DNA from: an uncultured Ruminococcus sp.
GTDB lineage: Bacteria; Bacillota; Clostridia; Oscillospirales; Acutalibacteraceae
Direction of reading: 5' to 3'
NCBI GenBank assembly: GCA_902761345.1
Contig: CACWKD010000004.1
Location: forward strand, 1-47,164
DNA: 47,164 nucleotides
Shown here: piece by piece, positions 7,771 to 16,584 of the stretch
Layout: each line of letters starts with the position of its first letter
How positions within the stretch are numbered: the first letter of the stretch is position 1
Notes under the pieces: generated by a model
The model's database searches: none
What the model was told of the DNA's origin: nothing
What the model saw: only the letters and a program-made list of their open reading frames with translations
Program-made: the position numbers and the translations under genes

Positions 7771-8086
7771 AGCAGACGACATACTTATTTGAGCTAATCT
7801 TAATTTTGGAAAGTGGAATTAATGAATAGTGAATAATATCGGAAAGCCTTGCGGCTTTGGATATATAGGTTGTTAGTTATTACCCGTTAAATGTTAGCTG
7901 GCAGTGAGTATTTGTTAGTTTATAGATTGAACTTTGAATTAACAATTCAGACCGTCGATTGATAACAGCAAAACAGAAGTTTTTGTCAATCTGGTTTAAA
8001 AGGCAACGAACGGGAGTTCCTTTAGGTATTTATGAGAAAACCCGATTATGGTTTACTTAGCTGAGATTTTAATAAAAATAAATATA
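7771..8086. other. gene-free stretch with hairpin and repeat-like fragments
   Basis: No credible ORF. It holds a small hairpin AAAGCC TTGC GGCTTT (7843-7858) and wording (GTTAGTTATTA, TTGAACTTTGAATTAACAA) that resembles the dispersed repeat family seen at 16430 and 21560, suggesting a decayed copy. Confidence 0.4.
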
Positions 8087-8126
8087 AATGGGGAGAACAG
8101 GCTTACGGTGGTTCTCCCCATTTTTT
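8087..8126. terminator. bidirectional terminator between DUF1294 gene and serine hydrolase gene
   Basis: A perfect 12-bp inverted repeat, AATGGGGAGAAC (8087-8098) and GTTCTCCCCATT (8111-8122), followed by a T run to 8126. It sits between convergent genes. A near-identical GGGGGAGAACC hairpin occurs at 30643-30674. Confidence 0.85.
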
Positions 8127-8155
8127 AGTTAAAGTAAACGACTATGATTTTATTA

Positions 8156-9538
8156 TTACTCCGAAACAGCACTGTAAATTTGTGACGATATAGCGACTAT
8201 ATTCGATATTCCGCTGCCCTCGTTTACATCTTCGGCGAGAACGCAAAGGATATACGGCGTATCTGCAAATACTATCGCTGCGTCATTTTGCACATCAGCA
8301 AGCTCCCCTGTTTTGTTTGCGGTTTCCACAGGTACTCCTGCGGGAATTTTACTTGTACGTTCCTGCTGTCTGAGTAAAGAGAGCATTTCCGAAGAGTGCG
8401 GCAGTTCACCGTTGTATACGGCAAGCAGGAATTTTGCGCAATCGTATGCAGATGTATAGTTGTCGCCGTTTTCAGAACTTTCAAGCAGAAGTCTGCCCAT
8501 GGAGGTACTGCTGTATCCGTTCGCACGGCAGTAAGCCGTAACAACATTTTGTCCTGCGTCGGTGTTTCCGCTGCCGAGAATACCGACAAGGTGATTTGCG
8601 CTGTCGTTGTCGCTGACGGTTATCATACTGTAAAGATAAGTATCAAGCGACGGTTCGGTCATTATATAAGTATCGTAGTTTTCGTATATTGCCCCCATAA
8701 TAAACAGCTTGATAAGACTTGCCGCTTGTTTTGGGTGATCTGAGGTGTACTCTGTAATATCTTTGGAGGGGATAATCAAAGCCGACTGCCACTGACCGCC
8801 TGCGTTAGCCTGCGCTGTGCTTGTACTGTCCTCAAGTACAGTGCCTATACTGCTTGCTGCCGCTGAATAAGAGGGACTGTCCGGCGGATTATCTGACGGG
8901 TCATCTAAGGGGGTCAGAGATTCGATTTTTCCGAGAGCCTCCGTGTTTAAATATCCCGTTTCGCCGTAAACTGTGCGTATTCGCCAATATCCGCCCGAGG
9001 TCTTTGCAAGAATATTGATTGTTTCCTGTACTTCAAGCGCTCGTATTTCTTTTGTGTGTTCGTGGTCGCTGTATAAAGAATAGCCGCCTGTTTCTATGAC
9101 AGCGTTTTCGCCAACTGTAACAGACGAACTGCTGTCGGTCAGGTAGTCGCTGTACATATACCCCTGAGTGCCGTCGGAAGTTTTTATGTGTACAAGAGCT
9201 TTCGATAAATCTTTATCGAGCAGTTCGACAGTTTTGCCGCTTCTGACTTCTGTTATGGGTGCGGCAGTTTCATTGTTGGAACTGTACACCGCAACAGACG
9301 GCGCGCCTGTAACATAGGCTATATTTACTTGTACGTTACTGCTGACAGCGATTTTCGGTAAATCGGGTAAAGCGGATTGTTCTTTTTCCGGAGTATCAAC
9401 AGTATAAGCATAATCTGTTTTATCATTGTCTGTGTCGGTATTGTTTGGCAGATCATTCTCGCCGCACGATGATAAAAGGGTAACCGATAAAACGGCGATC
9501 AGAGATAGTGCAGTGATTTTTTTGCGTCTGTGTATCAT
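8156..9538 (-). CDS. SH3-domain lipoprotein fused to a class A beta-lactamase-like serine hydrolase
   Basis: A 460-residue secreted lipoprotein: lipobox LSSC with Cys25, an acidic linker, two bacterial SH3-type modules (about 70-135 and 140-205), a Ser/Pro linker, then a serine hydrolase fold (about 245-460). The hydrolase has the full active-site set: SLIK (Ser274-Lys277), SDN (309-311) and KTG (409-411). These are the elements of class A beta-lactamases and related penicillin-binding enzymes. The SH3 modules should bind peptidoglycan, so it may be a wall-anchored beta-lactamase or a D,D-peptidase-like enzyme; an Exxx[E/N]-type omega-loop residue is not obvious to me. SD AAAGGAG precedes the ATG. 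It follows the related SH3 lipoprotein gene by 65 bp, probably in one operon. Confidence 0.88.
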   Translation of the reverse strand: MIHRRKKITALSLIAVLSVTLLSSCGENDLPNNTDTDNDKTDYAYTVDTPEKEQSALPDLPKIAVSSNVQVNIAYVTGAPSVAVYSSNNETAAPITEVRSGKTVELLDKDLSKALVHIKTSDGTQGYMYSDYLTDSSSSVTVGENAVIETGGYSLYSDHEHTKEIRALEVQETINILAKTSGGYWRIRTVYGETGYLNTEALGKIESLTPLDDPSDNPPDSPSYSAAASSIGTVLEDSTSTAQANAGGQWQSALIIPSKDITEYTSDHPKQAASLIKLFIMGAIYENYDTYIMTEPSLDTYLYSMITVSDNDSANHLVGILGSGNTDAGQNVVTAYCRANGYSSTSMGRLLLESSENGDNYTSAYDCAKFLLAVYNGELPHSSEMLSLLRQQERTSKIPAGVPVETANKTGELADVQNDAAIVFADTPYILCVLAEDVNEGSGISNIVAISSQIYSAVSE

Positions 9539-9603
9539 AGAAATCTCCTTTATATGGAACAGCCGCAGGAGAGAATGTCCCCTGCAGCCCGGATTTATTT
9601 TAA

Positions 9604-10806
9604 TTATCTGTAAATAAAGTTGCTGTCAACGTAGCCCCACATACCTGCTTTAGGCGAATATACATACCAGTATTTGTCTGAGAAACTGTAGTATGAATAG
9701 GAATAAACGTAAACAGTATCTCCTGTGTATAGCTTGTAGATCTCGTTTGAGGCGTCATAAGCGGGTTCATATCGCAGCGCGAGATAATTCTTTTCAACTC
9801 TGACTGACCATACTGTATAAGTGTCATTATTCGGAGAGGCTGTACCCGGATATGTGCTTACAAGGTAATCTGAATTAACGTAACCCAATATACCGAGTAT
9901 AGGACTGTAACAGTACCAGTATTTTCCCGTAGAAGTGTCGATAACATAGACTTCATCACCGGTGTACATTCTGCCAAGCTCATTTGATGAATCGAAAGCC
10001 TTTGCTTTTCTGATAGCAAGGTAGCCTGTTTGTACCTTAGCGTAATAGAGAACATAGCTTGACGGCGCTTTGCCTGAACCTGTCGGGTAGCTTGTGTCTT
10101 TCTTTGAAGATGTACTCGAGCTTGATGATTCGGGCTTTGTTGTGGTAAGGTCTGTGCATTTTACAAATCCGAAGTCCTTTGTGTCTTTAATGTTGACATA
10201 CCAGTAATCGCCGGAGTTTTTAGCGCATACATAGACAGCCTGACCCTTTTTGATTTTTCCAAGTTCCTGTTTATCGCTGTCGTTTGTTGAATAAAGCGTA
10301 GTTTCCTTTGAAACATAGTAGTTTTCACGTTTGCAGACAGCGGATTTTTCGTCGGTTACAAAATACTTGTTTATGTATCCTTTCAGATTTTTTTCTTCGT
10401 ATTTCACGAAATAGCAGGTAGCGGAGTCGGCGCTGATAAATTTTACCTCTGTACCGACATCAAGCTGCGCAAGCACCTCGCTGCTGTCATCATCTCTCTG
10501 GCGGAGAGCTATCGGGTCTGTAACTCCTGTTACATAAAATGATTTGCTGTCAATATTGTCATCTCCGTTATTATTAAACGGAAATTCCGATGAGTTTGTA
10601 TGCAGAGTACCGCTATTATCGCTAAAGCTTGGGGAGATGTTAGGGTCGATTGATACATTCTGCTTTTCCGAATGATTGCCTGTTGTTGACGAGTTGCCGT
10701 TAATGTCGATTGTACCGCCGGGTAATTCGATCGTACAGCCCGACGCCGTGATAAGAACGACTGATAACAAAGCTGCTGTAAATGTCTTTAGATTAAATTT
10801 CTTCAT
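9604..10806 (-). CDS. lipoprotein with four SH3-like repeats
   Basis: A 400-residue protein beginning MKKFNLKTFTAALLSVVLIT with lipobox ASGC (Cys24). After a Ser/Asn-rich linker come four SH3-like modules of about 65-80 residues, the last two clearly repeats (YLAIRKAKAFDSSNELGRMY; YLALRYEPAYDASNEIYKLY; both ending GYV(N/D)S(D/N)). No catalytic domain is visible; binding to wall peptides is the likely role. The start is the ATG at 10806 with SD GAGGTG; an upstream in-frame ATG at 10896 lies in the promoter. It is the first gene of a pair with the serine hydrolase at 8156-9538. Confidence 0.88.
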   Translation of the reverse strand: MKKFNLKTFTAALLSVVLITASGCTIELPGGTIDINGNSSTTGNHSEKQNVSIDPNISPSFSDNSGTLHTNSSEFPFNNNGDDNIDSKSFYVTGVTDPIALRQRDDDSSEVLAQLDVGTEVKFISADSATCYFVKYEEKNLKGYINKYFVTDEKSAVCKRENYYVSKETTLYSTNDSDKQELGKIKKGQAVYVCAKNSGDYWYVNIKDTKDFGFVKCTDLTTTKPESSSSSTSSKKDTSYPTGSGKAPSSYVLYYAKVQTGYLAIRKAKAFDSSNELGRMYTGDEVYVIDTSTGKYWYCYSPILGILGYVNSDYLVSTYPGTASPNNDTYTVWSVRVEKNYLALRYEPAYDASNEIYKLYTGDTVYVYSYSYYSFSDKYWYVYSPKAGMWGYVDSNFIYR

Positions 10807-10867
10807 ACCGGTCACCTCAAAACATAAAAGTTGTATTTTCGCGGATGAATCTGTTGTGCTTATTAAT

Positions 10868-10896
10868 AGTATATCATTCCTGCATAAATACGTCAA
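10868..10896 (-). promoter_or_regulatory. promoter of the SH3 lipoprotein operon
   Basis: Minus strand TTGACG (10896-10891), 17-bp spacer, TATACT (10873-10868), about 62 bp before the ATG. Confidence 0.75.
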
Positions 10897-11111
10897 TGAT
10901 AATTACAAGTTTTTAGTCAGTTTTAAGTGGATTTTAACTGTGTAACGCTTTTAAAATTGCTTTTTTTATAATGTCGTTTTTTTGTGTAATCAGCAATGTA
11001 AAAATAAGTTGAAAGATAAGAAAAAATGTTATTCTGTTGCAGAATATAGAAAATATACAAAAATGGATATAAAATTTTTGTCGTAAAAATTCAAAAAATT
11101 TAAAAGACACC

Positions 11112-11140
11112 TTGAATTTGATCTTTGAATAGTGTATAAT
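11112..11140 (+). promoter_or_regulatory. promoter of a small RNA or leader
   Basis: TTGAAT (11112-11117), 17 bp, TATAAT (11135-11140). It precedes a short gene-free transcript that ends at a strong terminator. Confidence 0.6.
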
Positions 11141-11146
11141 ACGAAT

Positions 11147-11248
11147 GTGAGAAAACGGTCAGGAATTTTAACGTTTATGCTCGTGGCGTCACGCCTCGTC
11201 AGAATGTTGATCGAGAACAGCTTTTTCAGGTGTGTTCTCGGTTTTTTT
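11147..11248 (+). ncRNA. candidate small structured RNA ending in an intrinsic terminator
   Basis: About 100 nt between the promoter at 11112-11140 and a terminator CGAGAACA (11212-11219) / TGTTCTCG (11233-11240) plus seven U (11242-11248). The body has a GGCGT/ACGCC inverted repeat near 11185-11195. The terminator loop contains CTTTTTCAG (11221-11229), whose exact complement CTGAAAAAG lies after the U run (11251-11259), an alternative pairing that could oppose termination. It could be a stand-alone sRNA or a leader acting on the gene at 11513. I do not recognise a known riboswitch class. Confidence 0.5.
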
Positions 11249-11413
11249 ATCTGAAAAAGTCGTGATTATTATACAATAATTTGTAACTGTTGTGTAAATG
11301 TCGTCTTTTATGGATAGTTTATAGGGTTATTTATCTGATATGTAATAGACGTTTTTGTGCAGTAATCTTAAAAGAGTGTTTACATTTTTATGTTTTTTCT
11401 GCCAATCTTCGTA

Positions 11414-11442
11414 TTGACCGTTACCACTATATTTTATATAAT
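11414..11442 (+). promoter_or_regulatory. promoter of the 911-residue membrane protein gene
   Basis: TTGACC (11414-11419), 17 bp, TATAAT (11437-11442), about 70 bp before the ATG. The stretch 11260-11413 holds nothing I can name. Confidence 0.7.
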
Positions 11443-11512
11443 TAATATTATACTATACTATTTTGATAAAGAGTTAAAATAGTAAATTTTAAAGAAAAGG
11501 AATGATGAGAGC

Positions 11513-14248
11513 ATGAGCGAGTATATGGATGAGACATCTTTGACTGATGAAGAAATTGCCGAAGCGATAGCCGCCGCAAAAAGAGCCAAGGCCGCAAAAA
11601 GGGCAAAAGCCGCAGAAGAGAAAAAATCGGAAGCAAAACCGCAGCAAAATTCAGGCATGAGTATCCGAAAGACGGAAAGCGGCGATGAAGAATCGTCAAA
11701 GGAGCTTTTCGATGAGATAGACCAGACGGTTGATACAGAAAAAGAAGAAAATCTTTCTCCAAAAATGAAATCGGCAAGATCGTTCTCTAATGCCTTTGCC
11801 GCTGCAAAATCAAAGCGTGACGAGGAGCTGAAAAGAAAGAAAGCCGAAAAAGAAGCCCGTGAGACAGCCGAGGAGGAGGGAGAAGATCCCGATTTCGAGG
11901 AAGAAGAGGAAGTAACAGACGAAGAAATAAAAGAAGCTTTTGAAGAGGACAGCGACGAGGAAATCACCGATGTTCAGGACGCAGACTTCGATATAGACAG
12001 CGAGGAGTATGAGGAGTACGAAGAAAGCGACGAGGACGGCGAGAACTACGACGGTATCTTTGAACCCGACGAAGAGGAAACTACAAGCTATGCAAATGCT
12101 GTAAAAATCGACGACGAGGACGAAGAACTCGAAGATAGTGAAGATGATGACGAAGATGACGATGACGAGGGAGCTTTTTCCACAAAAACAAAAGTCATTA
12201 TCGGTGTCATTATAGTATTGCTTGTTGCGGCTATTGTTGCAGCGGGCGCATACTTCTTCTCACACAGAGATAACGGCAAGAGTGAAGACGTTTCTTCTGT
12301 TGCGGTAGATGATTCCGTAAAGTCTATTAAATTTAAAGAATCATCACTGAGCCTGCGTGTAGGCGAAACTGCTGCTTTGGAGATCATCGTAGAGCCTGAG
12401 GGCGCGGCAGATAAAGTATTTAAGCTAAAATCAAACGATCCTGCTATTGCTAAGGTTGACGAGCAGGGCAAGGTTACGGGAGTTTCCTCGGGAAGCACAA
12501 CGATAACCGCAACCCTCAAGAACAACGAAACAATTACCGCTTCACTTATTGTAAATGTAATTGACGAAAAGCAGAACACTATTAATGTATATAACAAGTT
12601 TATCAATTCTATTTTAGACGGTTCAACCGATATTGACTCAACAGATACTCAGACAGATGAGGATAATGAGGAAGAAGAAACAGATACCGATTCTAACTCC
12701 GATACAGATTCCGAAGCTGCGCAGCCAACTCCTAAGAGTGTGCTTTCAGGCAGTATAATCAGAGATCTCGACAGTGACGGCGAGCTGGAGCTTGCACTTT
12801 ACTATGAGAACAGCGACGAGGACGCTACTAACGTAAGATTGTTCTATCTTGCTGTTGAGGGTGAAGAAGAGGAAGAGCCTGAATACGATGAGTTCGGCAA
12901 CCCGATAGAAACAGAGGAAGAAGAGGATACCGCAAGCGATGAGAATACATCTTCGGATACTGCTCCGAAAGAGAAAGTTCTTACAGAGGCTGACGAGTAT
13001 TCCGAGAAATATACAATTTGCTACGATACACTCCAGAGAGATGCTACGGGCTGGGATACTTGCCTTGTACAGGTTAAGGAGGACGAGGTAGCTCAGGCAA
13101 GAGTAACTATTCTTTCCGAGGACTACACTTCGCCGACTTATGTATATGAATGTGACGATGAAACGATCGCAACAGTAGACAATCAGGGTAATATTAAGGG
13201 CGTTAAGCCGGGTGTTACATTTGTTACTGTAACATCACCGCTCAACTCAGACGCTATTGCAAAGATCAAGGTAAAAGTTAAGGACGATACAGATCTCCTT
13301 GAAGATTATCTTGCTCAGGTACCGAAGGTAAATTCTACAAACGATACTGTTATTCCTACGGAAACTCTCACAGGCAAGGCTATCACAGACCTTGACGGTG
13401 ACGGCGTAAGCGAACTTCTCCTTAGATTCAACTATGGTAATAACGTAGAAACGATCAATATTGTTAAGGTAGAGAATGACCAGTGTGTAGTTTACAAGAC
13501 ATACAACAATATCTCCGATCTGTATGAGTACTATGAGGGCAACGGTTCTTACAAGAACCAGGTTCTTATCCACTATACAACGGGTAAGGTATGCATGCAA
13601 TATAACGCAACAGTAGAGAAAGAGAATTCAAAAACAAAGACAAGCGAGCAGAAGATACTCAGCTTGGAGAATAACGGAAGTCTCAGCGAACTTGTAAACT
13701 TCTCTACAACAACCGATATTTCTACAAAGACAGTTACATCTGAGGTTACAGTAAGCGAGGATAACACAGTTACATCTTCAAGAGTTATTGATGAGAATAG
13801 TGACGAGGATACAGATTCCGAAACATACTACGATCCTTACGATGATTCAACAAGCAGCGAGGACGAGAGTTATAACGATGACGAGAATGACGACGAGTAC
13901 GATTATCAGCTTAGCTATTTGGCAGTTGATATTGACGCACTTGAATCAGGCAGAGGAATAACACTTGCTAACAAAACTGCCGAGAAGAAATTGCCTGCTA
14001 TTGTTGGTGAGCCGTATGACGATGAAGAAGATGACGACTACTACGACAATGACGATGATAACCAAACATACGATAATGACGATGACAACAGTGAAGAACC
14101 TACAACTTCAACAGTAACAACTGAGGTTACAGAGGAAACTACAAAGTACTTTGTAAACGGTACGCCTGTTGAGCAAAGTGTATATGAGGAGTATCTCTCA
14201 ACATATTCGGCTCGTTACAGCGTATGGAGCAGCTGGGAAAGCGTATAA
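11513..14248 (+). CDS. large acidic membrane protein with Ig-like (Big_2) domains
   Basis: A 911-residue protein. Residues 1-225 are cytoplasmic, charged and probably disordered: an Ala/Lys-rich helix (AAAKRAKAAKRAKAAEEKKS) and long Glu/Asp runs. A membrane helix spans about 226-248 (KVIIGVIIVLLVAAIVAAGAYF). Outside are a Big_2 domain (about 265-350), an acidic spacer, two Asp-rich loops that resemble calcium-binding repeats (DLDSDGELEL near 419; DLDGDGVSEL near 626), a second Big_2-like module (about 525-595), and an acidic Ser/Asp/Tyr tail. The SD AAAGGAATGATGAGAGC region precedes the ATG. It is monocistronic, with its own promoter and terminator. The layout matches the smaller zinc-ribbon/Big_2 protein at 635. 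The function is unknown; a wall-associated or calcium-responsive adhesin-like role is inference. Confidence 0.82.
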   Translation: MSEYMDETSLTDEEIAEAIAAAKRAKAAKRAKAAEEKKSEAKPQQNSGMSIRKTESGDEESSKELFDEIDQTVDTEKEENLSPKMKSARSFSNAFAAAKSKRDEELKRKKAEKEARETAEEEGEDPDFEEEEEVTDEEIKEAFEEDSDEEITDVQDADFDIDSEEYEEYEESDEDGENYDGIFEPDEEETTSYANAVKIDDEDEELEDSEDDDEDDDDEGAFSTKTKVIIGVIIVLLVAAIVAAGAYFFSHRDNGKSEDVSSVAVDDSVKSIKFKESSLSLRVGETAALEIIVEPEGAADKVFKLKSNDPAIAKVDEQGKVTGVSSGSTTITATLKNNETITASLIVNVIDEKQNTINVYNKFINSILDGSTDIDSTDTQTDEDNEEEETDTDSNSDTDSEAAQPTPKSVLSGSIIRDLDSDGELELALYYENSDEDATNVRLFYLAVEGEEEEEPEYDEFGNPIETEEEEDTASDENTSSDTAPKEKVLTEADEYSEKYTICYDTLQRDATGWDTCLVQVKEDEVAQARVTILSEDYTSPTYVYECDDETIATVDNQGNIKGVKPGVTFVTVTSPLNSDAIAKIKVKVKDDTDLLEDYLAQVPKVNSTNDTVIPTETLTGKAITDLDGDGVSELLLRFNYGNNVETINIVKVENDQCVVYKTYNNISDLYEYYEGNGSYKNQVLIHYTTGKVCMQYNATVEKENSKTKTSEQKILSLENNGSLSELVNFSTTTDISTKTVTSEVTVSEDNTVTSSRVIDENSDEDTDSETYYDPYDDSTSSEDESYNDDENDDEYDYQLSYLAVDIDALESGRGITLANKTAEKKLPAIVGEPYDDEEDDDYYDNDDDNQTYDNDDDNSEEPTTSTVTTEVTEETTKYFVNGTPVEQSVYEEYLSTYSARYSVWSSWESV

Positions 14249-14268
14249 TATTTCCTGAATAAAGATTA

Positions 14269-14301
14269 GCCCCGACAGGTAAATTCTGTTGGGGCGTTTT
14301 T
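14269..14301 (+). terminator. intrinsic terminator after the 911-residue protein gene
   Basis: GCCCCGACAG (14269-14278) pairs with CTGTTGGGGC (14286-14295) over 10 bp with one G.U, then a T run to 14301. Confidence 0.9.
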
Positions 14302-14374
14302 GTGATTTTAAATGTTTTTTAAATTTTAGGGGTATAATATAGCTGTTGTTATAACTTTGGAAAAGAAGTGATAT

Positions 14375-14434
14375 TTTAAGTAAAGTTTAAGTAAAAATTT
14401 AAGTTGCTTTAAAGCACAACTGATAGAATATAAT
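14375..14434 (+). promoter_or_regulatory. tandem TTTAAG sites upstream of a weak promoter
   Basis: Three TTTAAG copies start at 14375, 14386 and 14398, i.e. one DNA turn apart, upstream of TATAAT (14429-14434) that lacks a good -35 (TTGCTT, 19-bp spacer). Helically phased direct repeats over a poor -35 are the pattern of an OmpR/PhoB-type activator site. The binding protein is not in this window. Confidence 0.45.
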
Positions 14435-14474
14435 TACAGAAACAAAAACATAAGACCCCGAGGAGGTTTTCAGT

Positions 14475-16418
14475 ATGAATAAAAGAAGAATATTATCAAT
14501 AATTGTTGCTGCACTGATAGCAGGTTCAATGCTTACAGCGTGCAGCGGTAAGAATACAGACGACAGCACATCTGTACAGAGCGTTACGATTACCGAAGAC
14601 GGACAGGAGGATAAGGCTACAAACGATACAACATCGGAAAAATCAAACTCAGGCACAACATCTGTTTTAACATCGGAGGAGATAACCGCAAGCGAGCTGT
14701 TTACCGAACGTGACCTTTCGGGTGATTACGAAACAGACGGTGCGGTTACTGTAACGGGTTCGGGGACTTCATTTACAGTAAACGGTGACGGTGCAAAAGC
14801 AGACGGTAATGTGCTTACAATAACCGATGAGGGCGTATATATTCTGAGCGGCAATGTTACCAATGGCAGAATAGTCGTAGAAGCCGATGATACTGCAAAG
14901 GTACAAATAGTCCTGAACGGCTTTACTTTGACAAGCTCGGACTATTCCGCATTATATGTAAAGAGTGCGGATAAGGTGTTTATTACACTTGCAAAAGACA
15001 CAGAAAATACAATTTCGGACGGTTCGGCATATAAGGACGACAGCGAAGAAAGCAACGTGGATTCGGCAATATTCAGTAAATGCGATCTTACGATAAACGG
15101 CACAGGTACGCTTACGGTAGAGGGCAATCTGAGCCATGCGATAGTTTCTAAGGACGATCTGAAGATAGCCTCGGGTACGATAAATGTAACATCTGAGGGA
15201 AGTGCAGTTTGCGGAAAAGACAGCGTAAGAATTGCCGACGGTACTATCAATATTACATCGGGCGGCGACGGTATCAAATCTACAAACGATGAAGATACGG
15301 AAAAAGGTTATATATATATCGGCGGCGGAAAAATTACAATTAATTCCGATACCGACGGTATTCAGGCGGAAACAACATTCCTCTCCGAAAACGCAGATAT
15401 TAATATAGTATCGGGCGGCGGAAGTGAAAATTCATCAAAAACTCATACTGATAATTTCGGCGGCTGGGGCGGCTGGGATAACTCGACAACTGCAAGCTCG
15501 GAGGATTCTACAAGTGCAAAGGGCATTAAGGCAGGCGGAGATATAGATATTAAGAGCGGTACAGTGACGATAAACTCGGCAGATGACTCCGTTCACTCCA
15601 ATAGCAATATTGCGATTACAGACGGTTCATTAAGCGTTACATCGGGTGATGACGGTATTCATGCAGACACTTCTCTTACAATAGACGGCGGTGAAGTTAC
15701 CGTAACAAAGAGCTATGAGGGACTTGAAAGCTCAGCGGTAATCATCAACGGCGGTGAGGTAGATGTTACCGCAAGCGATGACGGCATTAACTGCGGAGGC
15801 GGCAGCGACTCCTCTGCTATGGGCGGCAGAATGGGACAGAACAGCTTTACGGCAGACGGTGACGTATATCTAAACATAACGGGCGGTACTGTAAAAGTAA
15901 ACGCAGGCGGCGACGGTCTTGACTCAAATAACACTATTTCTATTGAGGACGGTACGATCTATGTTGACGGCCCTACCGATAACGGCAACGCAGCGATTGA
16001 TTATGAGGTATCTGCAACTATATCGGGCGGTACTCTTATCGCAGTAGGTACATCGGGTATGGCAGAGGCTTTCTCGGAGGATTCGCAGCAAGCGTCAATT
16101 CTCTATGCGTTTAGTTCAAATCATTCGGCAGGCGAGAAAATAACGCTCACATCAAGTACAGGCGAGGAGATACTCTCTTATACGTCTGCCAAGAGCTTTA
16201 ATGCTGTAAATCTCAGTTCACCTCAGCTTAAATCGGGCGAAACATACACACTCACAGCAGGCAGCGAAACCGTAACTGTGGAGCTTACCTCTAACAGCTA
16301 TTCCAACGTAACAGGCGGAATGGGTGGAATGGGTGGAATGGGCGGAATGGGTGGAATGCCCGGAGGAGAAATGCCCAATGGAATGCCCGGCGGCGGTATG
16401 CACGGAGGAATGAGATAA
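14475..16418 (+). CDS. Cthe_2159-like carbohydrate-binding beta-helix lipoprotein (DUF4353)
   Basis: A 647-residue lipoprotein: lipobox LTAC (Cys23), a Thr/Ser/Asp linker, then about 500 residues of short repeating strands (INVTSEGSAVCGKDS, INITSGGDGIKSTN, VTINSADDSVHSNSN, LSVTSGDDGIHADTS) typical of a right-handed parallel beta-helix. This is the family of Clostridium thermocellum Cthe_2159, which binds acidic and cellulosic polysaccharides and calcium. The tail is a run of GMGG repeats and GGEMPNGMPGG. SD GAGGAGG precedes the ATG. It is monocistronic, with phased activator-like sites upstream and a shared terminator downstream. The family call is good; the ligand is not shown. Confidence 0.85.
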   Translation: MNKRRILSIIVAALIAGSMLTACSGKNTDDSTSVQSVTITEDGQEDKATNDTTSEKSNSGTTSVLTSEEITASELFTERDLSGDYETDGAVTVTGSGTSFTVNGDGAKADGNVLTITDEGVYILSGNVTNGRIVVEADDTAKVQIVLNGFTLTSSDYSALYVKSADKVFITLAKDTENTISDGSAYKDDSEESNVDSAIFSKCDLTINGTGTLTVEGNLSHAIVSKDDLKIASGTINVTSEGSAVCGKDSVRIADGTINITSGGDGIKSTNDEDTEKGYIYIGGGKITINSDTDGIQAETTFLSENADINIVSGGGSENSSKTHTDNFGGWGGWDNSTTASSEDSTSAKGIKAGGDIDIKSGTVTINSADDSVHSNSNIAITDGSLSVTSGDDGIHADTSLTIDGGEVTVTKSYEGLESSAVIINGGEVDVTASDDGINCGGGSDSSAMGGRMGQNSFTADGDVYLNITGGTVKVNAGGDGLDSNNTISIEDGTIYVDGPTDNGNAAIDYEVSATISGGTLIAVGTSGMAEAFSEDSQQASILYAFSSNHSAGEKITLTSSTGEEILSYTSAKSFNAVNLSSPQLKSGETYTLTAGSETVTVELTSNSYSNVTGGMGGMGGMGGMGGMPGGEMPNGMPGGGMHGGMR

Positions 16419-16429
16419 TTAGGAGTCTG

Positions 16430-16536
16430 TTAAAGTGTGGAGTTGTTTAGTTAGGAATGTGGGGAGTTCAAAGTCCAAAGCTGTTGGTTGAATTGCTTCT
16501 TTGGACTTTAAGCTTTGGAATAACAATTAACAACTA
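16430..16536. repeat. dispersed intergenic repeat, copy 1
   Basis: Starts AAAGTGTGGAGTTG...TTAGTTAGGAAT and contains an exact 11-bp inverted repeat AAAGTCCAAAG / CTTTGGACTTT. Related sequence occurs at 21557-21790 (long copy), 38484-38540 (fragment) and probably 7812-7945. It is non-coding and has no transposase, so it resembles a small palindromic or MITE-like element. Confidence 0.6.
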
Positions 16537-16568
16537 AAAAGGGCATGCCGTAAAAAGCACGCCCTTTT
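16537..16568. terminator. bidirectional terminator between convergent genes
   Basis: AAAAGGGCATGC (16537-16548) and GCACGCCCTTTT (16557-16568) form a GC-core stem with one mismatch, with A and T runs on the two sides. It serves the beta-helix lipoprotein (+) and the NCS2 permease (-). Confidence 0.85.
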
Positions 16569-16584
16569 GTTTTGCAAAACGATT

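Noticed and set aside
11458-11967. Long minus-strand ORFs opposite the 911-residue gene (also 12088-12606, 14942-15277)
   Set aside because: They are Ser- or Phe-rich mirror images of Glu/Asp codon runs on the plus strand, with no SD and no family resemblance.
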